From assembly GCA_014058105.1 (NCBI GenBank), contig JACGCM010002890.1, positions 682,001-746,000 of the forward strand: DNA of 64,000 nucleotides, read 5' to 3'. How positions within the stretch are numbered: position 1 is the first letter of the stretch; each line of letters starts with the position of its first letter. Made by a program: the position numbers and the translations under genes. The notes beneath the pieces were generated by a model. The model did no database searches, was not told the origin of the DNA, and saw only the letters and a program-made list of their open reading frames with translations. Positions 10,870 through 22,062 of this stretch are shown in pieces. The stretch is from Kingdonia uniflora (lineage: Eukaryota; Streptophyta; Magnoliopsida; Ranunculales; Circaeasteraceae).

Positions 10870-12101
10870 GTTCCAAAGATTATGTACTCGTTCTCCAAGT
10901 TTAGTGGCGAGGTCGTAAGAGCCCAATCTACTTTTTCCAACAATGATAAAGGGACCTTCCCAATTTTTGTCGAATTTTCCAGTGTATTGACTTATTTTAT
11001 ATGTTTGGGGACCTCTTGGAGGACTAGATATTTAATTTTGAACTCTCTGTCACGAACTCGTTTATTTTAAAATCTGGCTAAAGCCTGGTGGTATCTTCCC
11101 AAGTTCATGATTGCTCTGTCTCTAGTTTCATCGATGCAATTCATGTTACATGCCAACTGGAATTCATTTTATTCATCTTTCATGTTATGGCTGCGTAATG
11201 GGTGATGATATTGAGTGGGGATTATTGTTTCAATACCGTACGCCAATAGGAATGGTGTGCATCTAGTCGATACTCAAGGCATTGTACGATATGCCCATAA
11301 TACATGTGGTAATTCTTGTACCCAGTTACTCTTCTTCTTTGTCAACCGCTTTTTGATTCCATCAATGATAGTTCAATTGGTGATTTCTGCCTGACCATTT
11401 CCTTGTAGGTAGTATGGATTGGATGGAGAGTGAATGATGTTGTGCTGTTTGAGAAAATCAATGACTCTGGAACCAACGAACTGAGGCCCATTATTGATTT
11501 TGATTAGATGAGGGAAGCCAAAATGTATTATGATGCTTTCCCATATAAACTTGATGACTTTGTCTTCACGTGCACAACACAAAGGAACTGCTTCCACCCA
11601 TTTGGTGAAGTAATCTGTTGCTATTAAAAGGTGCTTCCTTTTACCCGGTGTAGTTGGGAACTCTCCTAGAGATCGTGGGCCCATCTTCTAAATGACCAAA
11701 CAACGTTGCTAGAATGAAGCTCAAATTTGGGGTCCATGTCGTTGGCAGGCATCACACTTGCTTGCATATTCGATGGCTTGAGCTTTTATTTCAGACCAAA
11801 AGACTCTTTGAGTAAGAACCCGATTGGCTAAAGATCGTCCTATTGCATGAGACCCACAAGTACCTTCGTGAAGTTCATGGAGGAAATTTTTAGCCTCTTT
11901 TTTTGAAAAACATTCAAGATAGGGTCTTGTAACTAATATTTTATAAAGGAAGTTATCGGCTACGACGTATCGCTTAACATTATCAAGTACAAGTCTTCTT
12001 TCAGTAGGATCTTTGGGGAGTTCGTCGTCAAACTTGTCTACGGGTCCGATATTTATGAGAAAATGTCGTCGCCAATCGTCGTCATCCTCCTCAACCCCCA
12101 A
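10870..12101 (-). pseudogene. Integrase of Tat-1 pol, degenerate
   Basis: Reading from 12101 down, the zinc-binding region ends in a KCDACQRHG motif. An open stretch at 11684-11373 holds TDYFTKWVEAVP and the core NNGPQFVGS. It ends in a GNGQAEI segment with the catalytic Glu. The second catalytic Asp of the D,D-35-E triad, expected in a DNGPQF motif, reads Asn (about 11493-11495). The C-terminal region continues to about 10870 with stops. Integrase normally inserts the cDNA into host DNA; the Asp change and the stops mean this copy cannot. It is followed on the chromosome by the tandem array and the convergent antisense gene. Confidence 0.8.
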
Positions 12102-12102
12102 T

Positions 12103-12570
12103 ATTAATAGAAATTGAGCTTATGATGTTAATGCTAAGGGTGGATATTACTTCAATCTTGAGATATCGAGATTCTATTCTGAGGACTCCCACCAGATTGG
12201 CAAGGGAATTAAAATGTCTATTTTCTCCGCGTGGCAAATGTTCAATGGTAGCCTTCTTGAATCTGCTCATTCTCTCGGCTATTGCTGCCGCGTAATCAAT
12301 CATTTTTTGTTTTTCTGAAACTTCTCTTTATAATGGTTCATGATGAGTAAAGAGTCTGCGAACACAGATAAATCAGAAACTTTAATCTCAAGAGCCATAT
12401 CCAGACCGTGATTTAATGCCTCATACTCGGTCTCAATGTTGATAGCTTCAAAGTTGAGTCTGATTACTTTTTTAATTCTATCATTGGAAGGCGTAATAAG
12501 GACGATGCTGATGCCTGACCCCGCAGGTCTGGCTGAACCATCAGTTAGAAGATGTCAACCTTTTTGAGAT
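12103..12570 (-). pseudogene. Second RNase H of Tat-1, between RT/RNase H and integrase
   Basis: On the minus strand, a TDGSARPAGSGIS-like segment (about 12545-12500), a NFEAIN..TEYEAL segment and a later FADS segment follow the order of a type I RNase H with the TDGS and SNNEAEYEAL motifs. A second, archaeal-like RNase H at this place distinguishes Tat elements from other plant gypsy lineages. The first SNNEAEYEAL residues are altered and frames are broken, so it is a relic. The C-terminal part reads HLPRGENRHFNSLANL near 12235-12190. Confidence 0.65.
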
Positions 12571-12727
12571 ATCCAGTCTGACTTTTCTTTGAACTGTTCT
12601 TCATTAATTTCTGTACTATCTTCTTCCCAGTCAGGATCTTCTACTGGGAAGTCTGTAAGAAAATCTGTTACTGCTTGACCTTTTTCAGAATGCCGTGGTT
12701 TGAAACGTATGTCATGCTCGCCAAGTG

Positions 12728-13340
12728 TTACCAACCATTGCTGTACTCGTATGAATTTCTTTCGCTTGAAAAAATGTCCCGCAAAAGATAATTTATCATT
12801 ACTCGAACTAAGTGGGCTTGGAAATACTGTTTTAACTTCTGTGATGTGTAAACAAGAGCTAACAGTAGTTTATCGATCTTGGTATACCAAGATTCTGCTG
12901 GAGTAAAAATTTTACTGATGAAGTAGACAGGTTTCTCCGTCTTCTCATCAAGTCGAATGAGAACATAGCTCAATAATTCATCGATAACGACAAGATATAT
13001 GGTGACTTCTTCTCCTTCCTTAGGTTTACTCATTACTGGTGGTTTGCCCAAATAACGTTTGAGTTCTTGAAATGCTGCTTCACATTCTGGAGTCCACTCG
13101 ATCTCAAGATCTTTTTTAGCTTTCTTTTTTATTGTCCCTTCACGCAGTAGGTTGAATAACCATCAACATCGATCTGAAGACTTGGAGACAAAATGATTTA
13201 TTGCTGCTATCTTGCCTGTTAGCTTTTGTACGTCTGTCTTTGTTTTTGGAGAAGGTATAGATAATAGTGCACAAATACGATCTGGATTAGCCTCTATGCC
13301 ATGTTTGCTTATCAAATGTCCTAAGAATTTACCTGACAGG
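12728..13340 (-). pseudogene. RT C-terminal part and first RNase H of Tat-1
   Basis: Minus strand from 13340: SGKFLG, then GIEANPDRI, and a connection region leading into PVYFISKIFTPAESWYTKI and QAHLVRVMINYLLRDIF (13051-12728). These are the thumb and RNase H parts of a gypsy polyprotein. The catalytic palm with YIDD lies 19.4 kb away at about 32837-32848, because a solo LTR with nested elements is inserted between. Short frameshifts remain. I do not write out a joined protein. Confidence 0.8.
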
Positions 13341-16339
13341 TGTCACACCCCAAATTTCAATAATTAGAAAACCAAACTAATTACTGAAATTTGAGGATGT
13401 ACAGGTCCCCAATGACAACCAAGTCAAAAATAAAGTTAGGCTCAACAATCTACTGGTGCACAATACAGAGTAAGAAGAAATAAAACAACAGCAGAAGAAA
13501 AGAACAACAATAATTATACTAAAATTCTACAAACCTCAACAGGTTAGAAACAATAATCTTAAGAATCTAAACTCTCACAAATATAACAAATTTGTGATCC
13601 AAAACAATAACAGAGAGTCAAGCCTTCAACTTTAGCTCTTCAACAGGATCGCCTCAACCACAACCGCTACATCTCTTGAATCTTAAATGTTTATATTGCG
13701 AGTGTGAGCAAACCACGGCTCACAAACTTCCCAAAATAGCTAAGCAATTATAACGACTAACGATAAGATAATAGAAATGAAAGGATATAAGAATTCGCTA
13801 ATGATAAAATGATATATGCTAATGATGTTAAAGATGTCTAATCAAGATGTACAACAAACCAAATAATTCTATTATATAAAATGTCGGATGCAAAGGAATT
13901 CTAAGACTATAATCTACACTTCGAGTTAATAATAGTCGCTAAGATGAATCATCCTATGATTTGGCTAATCAACCGTTAACGTATGACTTAGACATATAAA
14001 GAGATCATTATTGGATACAAGGGGTTCTATTTTTGTCAAGCTCGACTAGGCTAAAGATATTTCACTTGATCAGAGTGTTTCAGGTGCTTCAACCCAAGGG
14101 GACTAGTTGTCCTCACTTTATTTTAATTCCAAGGAATTTTTGCCTCACGGAGGATAAGATGGGTACCAAAGGAGAACTATCTCATACCATCCCACACTCC
14201 ACGATGAGTACCATAGGTATGATAGTAACCTGCCCAAACTTACCTACTATTTTAACCCAAGCTAGGAATCCTAGTAATCTATCGGGGGTTAGCAGATTTA
14301 GAGTTGGTTTATGTATCCGACCTCATTATCGAAGATATCAACTTATGGAGTTTCTATGATTTTCTAACGCTGACATGATTACCATTAATTGCTTGAGTAA
14401 GAAAGTAGTCAACGTAGGCTAGTACACATGGGATAACCTAGATGTCTTCAACAAGTAGTCAACAATCCCCAAGAACAGAGTTTAGAATCTCAACTCTTAA
14501 ACGACTATGTACTTAAGTCTCCAAAATAGATGGACAGGAATCCCACTAGGTTCCAACGTCAATGGTGACAGTACAGACATTGAATAACAACTTGACGCTC
14601 AAGGACAAAGCCACGAGAACGCTCAAACGAGAAGGATTTCCTACAACTAACAATAAAGTAAAAAGAAGCTTAACGGAGTAGCTCTACAAGCTCGATGAAT
14701 CATTAGGATAGTAAGTATCAAGGCACGATAAGTCATTAATCCTAGTGAAAACTATCAGATGCTCGACATCAACAATCGACTCTATACTCAGGATAAACTG
14801 TTAGTTCACAATAAACAATTAAACAATCCTAGATTAACAGTGTTATGTAGTCATAATTTTTAACTCATCAAGAGAATAATGAAACATAACATCACTCAAT
14901 AACGAAGCCCAACGTTCCCGTATTAACTACCAAAATAACGATAGTGCTCAAGGACAAAGCCACGAGAACACAGAGTACACCATGAATAATTCTAAGACTT
15001 ACCGAGAAAATCATCGCTAAGCGGACAAGCTCACAACCAAAGACCGTATCTTATGAAAGCTATACTGTTCAAATAACTTGACATGAAATCAAGAACAATA
15101 TATTTTGATCTTACTACGTTATTAGTATCCATGGACAAAGCCACGAGGATAACATAGATAGACCCGAATATATAGTGCCTAGTCCCATTATCGTGTCTAC
15201 AAACTAAACTAATGAAGACGTTATATCTATAAAGTGATAACTATAATCTCTAAAATTATTCTAATTAATAGTGGCTAAACCACGTGTCGCTATTTCTACA
15301 TCTAAGTTCCTCTTAAGAATAAATATAAGATACTCGGATTTATTAATCATAACCTAAAGCATGTCAAGAACGCCATTACGAATAACCCAGTCATCTACAA
15401 TATGAGTAACCTAATATCAGTAACTAGAATCAAGTGCATACTATTAACATTGCTAATCAATATAAAAGCTTAGATATTAAGGGAGAGTAAACTAGCCTAA
15501 AGCAATGCTCAAGATGAATCAATCCAAGCAAATAACTCAACGCTCCAACAACGGTATCTTACAGACTAATTGATCCAAATCAATCCACTTGCCAAGAAAT
15601 ATTTCACCGCTTAGTATAAACGATTTAGAGTAATTCTAACTTAAAAGAATAACTAAGCCAATCATATACCAGCCACCCAATAATTATCGCCCACCTACTA
15701 TAAAGGCTGGAAATAACGACTAACGTTAGAGTTCATACCTGAACTACTCATAGGGATAAAACATACTGAGCAGTTGCGAATGGATTCAACCCCAACTACT
15801 AGAACCGAGCAGCTGCTACTGTAAGAGGTAAAATACAGACTTACACATTCAAGGATGGGTGGATTAGATGATTAATTAAAAGGACCATACAGCCCTAAAG
15901 TTTTAAAATACAAAGGCGGGAAAACAGATGGACAGTTTGGTCTCAAGTTGCAGCCGGTTCATGAGGGAAGGTGGTGCTCGATAATGGCAACGCTGTAGGT
16001 GTAGTGACTCAGATTTTTTTTCCAATTATTTTAGTATTATTATCATTTCATCATGCATTCATTATCATACATCATGCATCTTCACTTTCTGCATCTGCAT
16101 TTCCTTCCTCTATCCAGGTTTTATATTTTTCTCATTTTATGTATTTCGGCGGTTCGGTGGTTGTTTGCTCTGTGGAGGTTGTGTTTTGTTTCAGGGACCC
16201 ATGGTTGGGTTGGTGAAGGTGTGATGTTGTTTGTGTTTGTGGTGTGGTGTGATCCGGGGGGAATCAGAGTTGCTATTCGTGGGTTTCTCCAATTTTCTTT
16301 TGAAAGGAATCTTTATGGAGTTCTGGGACCTAACTGTCC

Positions 16340-16695
16340 CATTCTATTCGAACAGACTCTTCTCTGTTCGAATATGTTTATGACTAATTGGTTTTTTTCG
16401 AACAAACTTGACTATGTTCAAACACATTCCTACCTGATTCATTTTATTCGAACAAACTTGACTCAGTTCGAATATGTGCCCACCTGTTTTGTTTTGTTCA
16501 AATAGAAGCATCTTCTGTTAAAATAGATTCTTCCTTGTTCGAACAACATTTTCTTCTGTTCGAATAGGTGTTTGTTCAGTTAATTTCCACCATTTTTATT
16601 CTGTTCGAACAATCCCTTTTCTGTTTGAATAGACATCTACCTGCTTTGTTTTGTTCAAACAAGAACATATCCTGTTCGAACAGAGGCGTTTTTGA
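16340..16695. repeat. Cluster of GTTCGAAC-type motifs in the T' LTR
   Basis: About a dozen copies of the palindrome ttcgaa or its one-change variants (gttcgaac, gttcaaac, gttcgaat) occur within 350 bp, roughly every 20-30 bp. They are set in a loose repeat with cttgact, ctgtt and ttttgtt strings. A similar cluster of different context lies in LTR X (35940-36190). It may be an LTR enhancer or simply a decayed tandem array. Confidence 0.6.
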
Positions 16696-17392
16696 ACGAC
16701 CAGTTGGGTCTTCTTCTTGTGATTCTTGGTCGTTGATCTTCCTTGAGATGTGGGTTGTTTATCTAGGGTTTTATTACCCATTTTCATTTCATTTCATTCA
16801 CTCTCTTACTCACTCTCCCTAATTGGGATCCTCTCTCCCATTGCTTGCCAATTTGTTACATTTCCTTGCCGACCTCTGCCGCACTTCGTTCGGTGAGTAA
16901 TTTCCCTATTCCTTTCCGTATCGTTGATTTGATTTTGTTTTAGGGTTTCCTTTGTTGGGTTAATTTTAGGATTTGCGATTGGGGTGATTATTGAATTGTG
17001 GAGTTATGTTTATTGTAAGTGTTGGGTCGTTTGTGTGGGTTTGGTCGTTGGCCTGTGGTGTTGAGGCTGGCTGTTCTGTGATTGTTGAATTCGCGGGTTA
17101 CCCTTTATCAGGTGAGTGTCCTACCATTGCTAAATTCTTTTACTAATTTAGTCGGTGTTAGTTAGGGGTATACATTTGGCATTGAGGTGTATGTAATTTT
17201 GGTTATAGTCGTATTATTGGATTGTTCTGTGCTTGTTTCCTTGGTTAGGCATGTAGAGTGATGTCCTCTTTTGTCTTTTAGGAAGTTGTGCATTTGTGGG
17301 GTATTCTCGTGACTTTGTCCTTGAATACTGTGTTCCAGTCTTGTAGATACTGATGTGGCTTGGGTATTGTGACTGGTGGTCACTGTTCACAT

Positions 17393-17534
17393 GTGTTAGG
17401 ATTATTTACCATCCTCTGAGGCAGGTGGTTATCCTATGTGGGTGCTGGCCATGTTGGGGCCGTTGTGTTAGGATTTTTTACCCTTTCAGAGGCAAGGGGT
17501 TATCCTATGTGTGTTGGTCGTGTCGGCGGCCGTT
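17393..17534. repeat. 71-bp tandem duplication in the T' LTR
   Basis: gtgttaggattatttacc (17393) and gtgttaggattttttacc (17464) start two copies. Each carries ggttatcctatgtg and ends in ggccgtt. The period is 71 bp. Confidence 0.75.
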
Positions 17535-18611
17535 TTATTTTGATTCTTGGGATCTGTTTGCAGTATGGATTTTTGTATTCTCTTAACTTAACAGGGTCAG
17601 GATACATAACAAAGCTCTATATCAGTTGACTGTCGATAGGATTTGGGATTCCTATATTAGGTTGAAATAAATGGATGAGGTTTGGGCTGGACGCTATCAT
17701 ATCTATTACCCATCCGAGAGTGTGGGATGGTATGAGACAGCTTCCTTTGGTCCCCGTCTTTCTCCTTCGTGAGGTTGAAATCCCTTTGAATAAGTGAAAT
17801 AAAGTTCAGACGTTGGCTTCGTGGGTTAAAAATCACGGAACACTTTGATCAAGTTATAAATCCCAAACGTGATTGAGCTTGCTACTAATCGTACCCATTG
17901 TATCCAACTGAGATTCTCGTTAAAGTTATTATGCATTAGTGGTTGATCAGCCCAATATTTTTTTAACTAAGGTCTAGTTCTTTGATAACATCAAATCATT
18001 TAGCATTATGATTATAGTAGATCATTTCATATCATCCAACATTTGGGATAATTATGGGATTATCCTAGTTCATCATATCATATCATATCACAGCACTTCA
18101 TTATTCCTATTTCCTTTCCCTTATTCTGTGCTTATATTACCATACTTTTAATCATTTGCTTATCTCATTCACCTCTCCTCTTTCTCTGTACCTGTTATAT
18201 TAGTATGTTATTTAGCTCTGTTGGGCATTACTGAGCCATGGTTTTGCTCACTCTCACTATTTTCCCCCCCTTTCAGATGTGGAGTAGTTGCTATTTTGGC
18301 TGAGAGCTTCAGCTGCTGGTTCCAGTTTGCTGCCACAGTTTCCGCTTTTGGTTTTAGTATTTCTTGTGCATTCTTAGCTTTTGACACTATATGTTATCAA
18401 ATATTGTATATTCTTCAGTTTGATTTTTATATATCTTTTGCTTCCGCCTTGTTCCTTTACTCTAATGATAATGCTATAGTGAATGACTGGGCCTGAACTT
18501 GTCTATGGCTCAGTCGTTTGTGGGGGTGAATCGGTTTGATTCCCCGATCTACATGCCTTTGAATTTTAGTAATTGTTCTAGCTACTGGCTACTGGATTTT
18601 GGGGCATGACA

Positions 18612-19390
18612 GTAGGGGCCTAACTTCGCATGGAGGGAAGTCGGCTCTTGCACCACGGCATTTATTTTCAATCAAAGGGGTTCAAGCTTATAATCTATAG
18701 CATAAATAATCTACTGATAATATACTTGCGTAGATGCCTAAAATGTGATACTTCACGGCCTCTGATGAGGACTTTTAAGAGAGTTTTTATTCTGTCGAGT
18801 AGTCGAAGGTTCGAGTATTGTCAAATTTTCAGAGTGATCAAAAGTAAATAGTATGGGCTCTTGGAAGAGATCTTGTAACCTCTCCTTGGTTCCCAATCTC
18901 TCCTATTTATAGAACATAGGAAAAACTGAGTCACCAAGATTAGGTCACATTACAACTTTACCCTCCGGGTATCCTTCGGATATCGAGCAAGTATCCCAGA
19001 GTTGGTATTGACGCCGGAAATATCGAGTCTGGCACTGTCCTCTGACACTGTAGTAGTTGTTGGGTCTGTCACTATAACCATCTATTGGTTCTATCACTGT
19101 AGCTGTCTGTTGGTTCTGTCACTGTAGTTGACAAGATCGATAACGGCGTCGTTCTTATCCGATAAGTTGTCTATCTTGTCATACTTTGACAATGTACGGA
19201 TATGGTCGAAGTGTTTCTGATGTTGATGTAGAGTTCGTCTTTGAGGCTTGTTCAGAGTTGAGGCTTCGTCTTTGGATAATCATTGGAAGGCTAGTTTACG
19301 GATTAGAAAAGGCTTCAAGATATTTGAGTAGGCTCCGAGGTAGCCTTCAAGTGCATGACTGAGGTAGAAGGCTGCGAGTAGGCTATTACA
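18612..19390 (-). repeat. 3' LTR of Tat-2, bulk part
   Basis: The sequence matches 31040-31821 along its whole length with scattered differences, for example in gcctaacttcgcatggaggg against gcctaacttctcacggaggg. The first six bases are at 15994-15999, split off by the T' solo LTR. Within it, 19046-19130 holds four imperfect repeats of about 30 bp around ggttctgtcactgtag. A minus-strand TATA (plus strand cctatttatag, 18902) is present. The internal border is tattaca at 19390, followed on the minus strand by the PPT ctgagagggggcaaa (19391-19405). Confidence 0.88.
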
Positions 19391-19574
19391 TTTGCCCCCT
19401 CTCAGTAAGGGTCCAGAAAACAGGTGTAGTGGCGTTTGCTGAAAAAAACCGTTGTTTGTTGGAAGTTAAGCAGTTGACTATTAGTTTTTGAGGGAGGTAA
19501 TAACGTAGGGTAATAAAGGAGGGAAATTAAGAAATGTTGGTGGTTATGAAGTAATAAATGAGGTTTAATGGGTC

Positions 19575-19584
19575 TATAAGTAGG
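19575..19584 (+). promoter_or_regulatory. TATA box of short antisense ORF A2
   Basis: tataagtagg lies 82-91 bp upstream of the ATG at 19666. Tat-3 has tataaatagg at 60465. The block ggaagttaagcagttgact (about 19459) upstream also recurs in Tat-3 as ggaagttgaagagttgact (about 60368), so the promoter region is shared. Confidence 0.6.
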
Positions 19585-19665
19585 GGTTATGGAGGTAGTA
19601 ACATTGTATACTCTTTTATCTGTTGCACTTTCTTCTCCTTTCTTTGAATTTCCTGAAAAATTGTA

Positions 19666-20010
19666 ATGGACACCACACCCAATACCCGCTACCAAAAGAG
19701 GATGGGATTTGCCCGAGACCGTTGTATAGGGCGGAAGACTGCTAAACTGAAGGTAAAGTTTTTCGGGGATCATAAGCTTGACTGGGACATGCCTGACCTG
19801 GTGGAGTTAGTGGTTAGGAAACCCATCAATGGGATGTCTTATGCTTAGTTGTGGGGGCAGATGAAATTTCACTTTACGACTGCTGGGGGATACTACCTCT
19901 ATCTATCGAGTTTGGCCAAATGTCTTGTGCAGGCCGATGATCAATTGGCGGAGGAGCAGGATTTGGTTGGAGGAGCTGGCCCATCTAAAAATAGGGTAGA
20001 TTCTTCTTGA
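19666..20010 (+). pseudogene. Short antisense ORF A2 of Tat-2 (about 114 codons, one stop)
   Basis: The start MDTTPNTRYQK resembles METTINTHYQK of Tat-3 A3. A basic region follows, then FFGDHKLDWDMPDLVEL (about residues 32-48), the best form of the shared pattern. A TAG interrupts at 19846-19848. The frame then continues through LWGQMKFHFTTAGGYYLYL and an acidic LAEEQDL part to the TGA at 20008. Its size matches A1 (112 aa) and B1 (102 aa). I know no named family with this pattern. It lies in promoter-adjacent position just inside the 3' LTR, transcribed away from it. No membrane segment or catalytic motif is seen. Confidence 0.6.
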
Positions 20011-20518
20011 AGTGGGGCAAGTTTGTGGTGATGGTGGCTTTTTTTGTATGATTGTGGTTTTCTATTTAAGTTGTAGATTTTTGTATGACTGTGTTTGGAG
20101 GTCTTTTCTTGCTTTTGTAATTTGTCGTAATCTAATGAACATAATCGGTACCAGAATTTTAAGTTTTTATCTGATAAATGTGGTAGGCAAATAAATTGTA
20201 GCTTCAAATGTTAACATGTGGTAATGGTTACCTTTAGAAAAATTAACTTCGAAGTATAATGAGATGGTCGAAGATAATTGACCTTATTTTAGTCGAAACA
20301 TGATGAAAGAGGAGATGAAGTATTAAAGGGGCCGTTGGTTAGATACTATGGAATTGTTCGACTGAAAGTCCTTGGGAATGGGGTTTAAGTGCACATACAG
20401 ATGAAACGGTTATGTTTAGGAAGTTGTAAAGTCTAGATTGTTGAGTTTTCGAGAAGAAAAATTAAAGATTGTAATGAATGCGACTTGGGATTAGGAAAAT
20501 TTTAAATGTACCTTCAAG

Positions 20519-20526
20519 TATAAAAT
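20519..20526 (+). promoter_or_regulatory. TATA box of short antisense ORF B2
   Basis: tataaaat lies 59 bp upstream of the ATG at 20578. It gives the second short ORF its own promoter-like site. Confidence 0.5.
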
Positions 20527-20577
20527 GGGGTGCTATGGAGAGAACTTCTCATATCTCTTCTTTCTTCTCCAAGCACA

Positions 20578-20929
20578 ATGTCTGCATCGTCATCCCAAAG
20601 CAATGGAAATGCTTCGAGCACTAAGCACCAGGACTGGGTGGCAGTGAAGGTTCTTCATGTACGCGAGAAGACTATGGAATTGAAAAAGAAATTTCTCGGT
20701 GACTGAGACCTGGACTCAGAGATGCCGGAGTTGGTTGAAGTGGAGCCTGGGGAACCCATTAGTGGAATGCCCTTTGTATACTGGTGGGGGGGGGGGGGTG
20801 CTACAGATGATGGGTCCATTTCCCAGCTACCATTTGGCCTTGCTGGAGTCGTTTGCTGAGGAGATGGTGGACCAGGAAGATGCTGTTGTTGAGGCTGGGT
20901 GCGAGAAGAAGTGTCCCGACGATAAATAG
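20578..20929 (+). pseudogene. Short antisense ORF B2 of Tat-2 (about 116 codons, stop plus G-tract frameshift)
   Basis: The N-terminus is MSASSSQSNGNASS. Then come a basic region with KVLHVREKTMELKKKFLGD, a TGA at 20704-20706, and DLDSEMPELVEVEPGEPISG, a clear relative of A2. A run of 13 G at about 20786-20798 falls inside the ORF. Upstream the family pattern is in one frame (FVYWW), and downstream the acidic tail LLESFAEEMVDQEDAVVEA is in another, ending at 20929. The tract therefore probably changed length and shifted the frame. It is a tandem duplicate of A2, 0.9 kb apart. Function is unknown. Confidence 0.6.
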
Positions 20930-21491
20930 GGGATTCTTGAATTGTTTAAATAGGATGGTATGTAGATGCATTTGTATTTTCTGTTTGTTTTGACTGCTCT
21001 GATCTGTATTATGTGAGAGGGCTTCTTGCCTGGATGAAATCTAAAGTTTTAGAAAATAACTGTCAAAGTAGAATACTGGATATTTGGAAAGTATGACAAA
21101 TATAATGATATTCAAAGGTAATTTAGGTGCAATCATCTTGTCGAATGTCGGATGTGTAATAAATCCACTACTTGATATATTTTGAAATCGAATATGAGGT
21201 TATCTGCGAATGAATGTTTGAGACACAATATAGTCGATTACTCGTCTACGAGATGGGGGTGTGTTGAAGGTCTGTTGGATTTGAATGGACGAACTAGCAA
21301 CCCAGACAGCTGGCCTATCATATCAGTACTGGTTCCTGGGGTAGTGTACCATGCAGGTTATCATGATGTTTCCTCGTTTTATGGAAAAAGGTTGATTTGA
21401 TGTAGGGATTTGATTGGAGGGCTTTGAGTGAGGATCCGAAGGTTTGAGTTATTTTGAGTTTAAAGTTAAGTCAATGTGAGCGTGTGATTCA

Positions 21492-21620
21492 CACGTGAGG
21501 GTAATGAGGGGCAAAGTGATTAAAATGCATCTCAGCCGAAAAGCAGGGGTAGTGGGGTAGTGGCAATGGTAGTGGTTTGGAAATTGAGGCAGTTTTTGGT
21601 ATTCTGAGGAGGTATATATA
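21492..21620 (+). promoter_or_regulatory. Promoter block of the main antisense gene, Tat-2
   Basis: It contains CACGTG (21492-21497), ggaaattgaggcagtttt (from 21579, identical to 61548-61565 in Tat-3) and TATA tatatata (21613-21620). Retention of an 18-bp block between otherwise diverged elements suggests a constrained promoter. A 5' UTR follows, with a probable intron whose donor gtatgtcg is near 21775 and acceptor ctgtag ends at 22056. Confidence 0.6.
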
Positions 21621-22062
21621 TGGGGAGGAAATAATAAAAGTACAGTTCACAAAAAAAACAGAGGGTGGGAGGAAGAGAACGTACGCCATTGTTATTGTGA
21701 AGCTTGAGCGAGGTTATCGGGTTGTTGCTGAGGACCGACTGGCTTGCTATTTTGATCGTACTTCCGCTAACACAAGTATGTCGATTGATCTTTGTATGTT
21801 TTTGTTTGTCTTTTCCTTCTGTATCTGTATGTAGAGTCTTCTGGGTTTGTAGTGTTGGGGATATGTTCGAGGACAGGGGGAAACCATATGTGTAGGGTCA
21901 AGCCCCTTTGGGATTCTAAGGGTATTGATGGTGGGACTGGGATTGGGGTCAAGTTTTTGACTGTTTTTGTATCTTCTGGAGAGGGTAGATGAAAATAGGT
22001 TATTGACACATAATAGTTGAATGTATCGATTGAATTGCGTGGCTGTTCTTCTGTAGGATAGG

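Larger units (their letters stand above)
16000..18611 (+). mobile_element. Solo LTR of family T', plus strand
   Basis: The LTR starts tgtagtgactcagattttt, like tgtaatgtctcagattttt at 44105, and ends ggggcatgaca, like ggggcgtgaca at 48160. The 5-bp target duplication gtagg (15995-15999 and 18612-18616) is perfect. The target is the first six bases of the Tat-2 LTR, which makes this the youngest insertion of the nest. It is 2.6 kb, shorter than the T LTRs, with its own repeats (16340-16695 and 17393-17534). No coding domain is present; a few chance ORFs occur. Confidence 0.85.

Noticed and set aside
16340..16695. CRISPR-like array
   Set aside because: The repeats are 6-10 bp palindromes with uneven spacing in a plant LTR; there are no direct repeats and spacers of uniform size and no cas genes.
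16345..16695. Heat-shock elements as in heat-activated plant retrotransposons
   Set aside because: The motif is TTCGAA with no gap, whereas heat-shock elements need nGAAnnTTCn spacing; the sites do not fit.
17353..17629. Cys/Trp-rich ORFs as a small secreted protein
   Set aside because: They overlap in two frames inside a 71-bp tandem duplication of the T' LTR, so they are chance ORFs.
13341..18611. One continuous T-family element with inverted halves
   Set aside because: The plus-strand part from 16000 to 18611 has its own LTR ends and a perfect gtagg duplication, and the minus-strand LTR resumes at 31827, so these are two separate solo LTRs.
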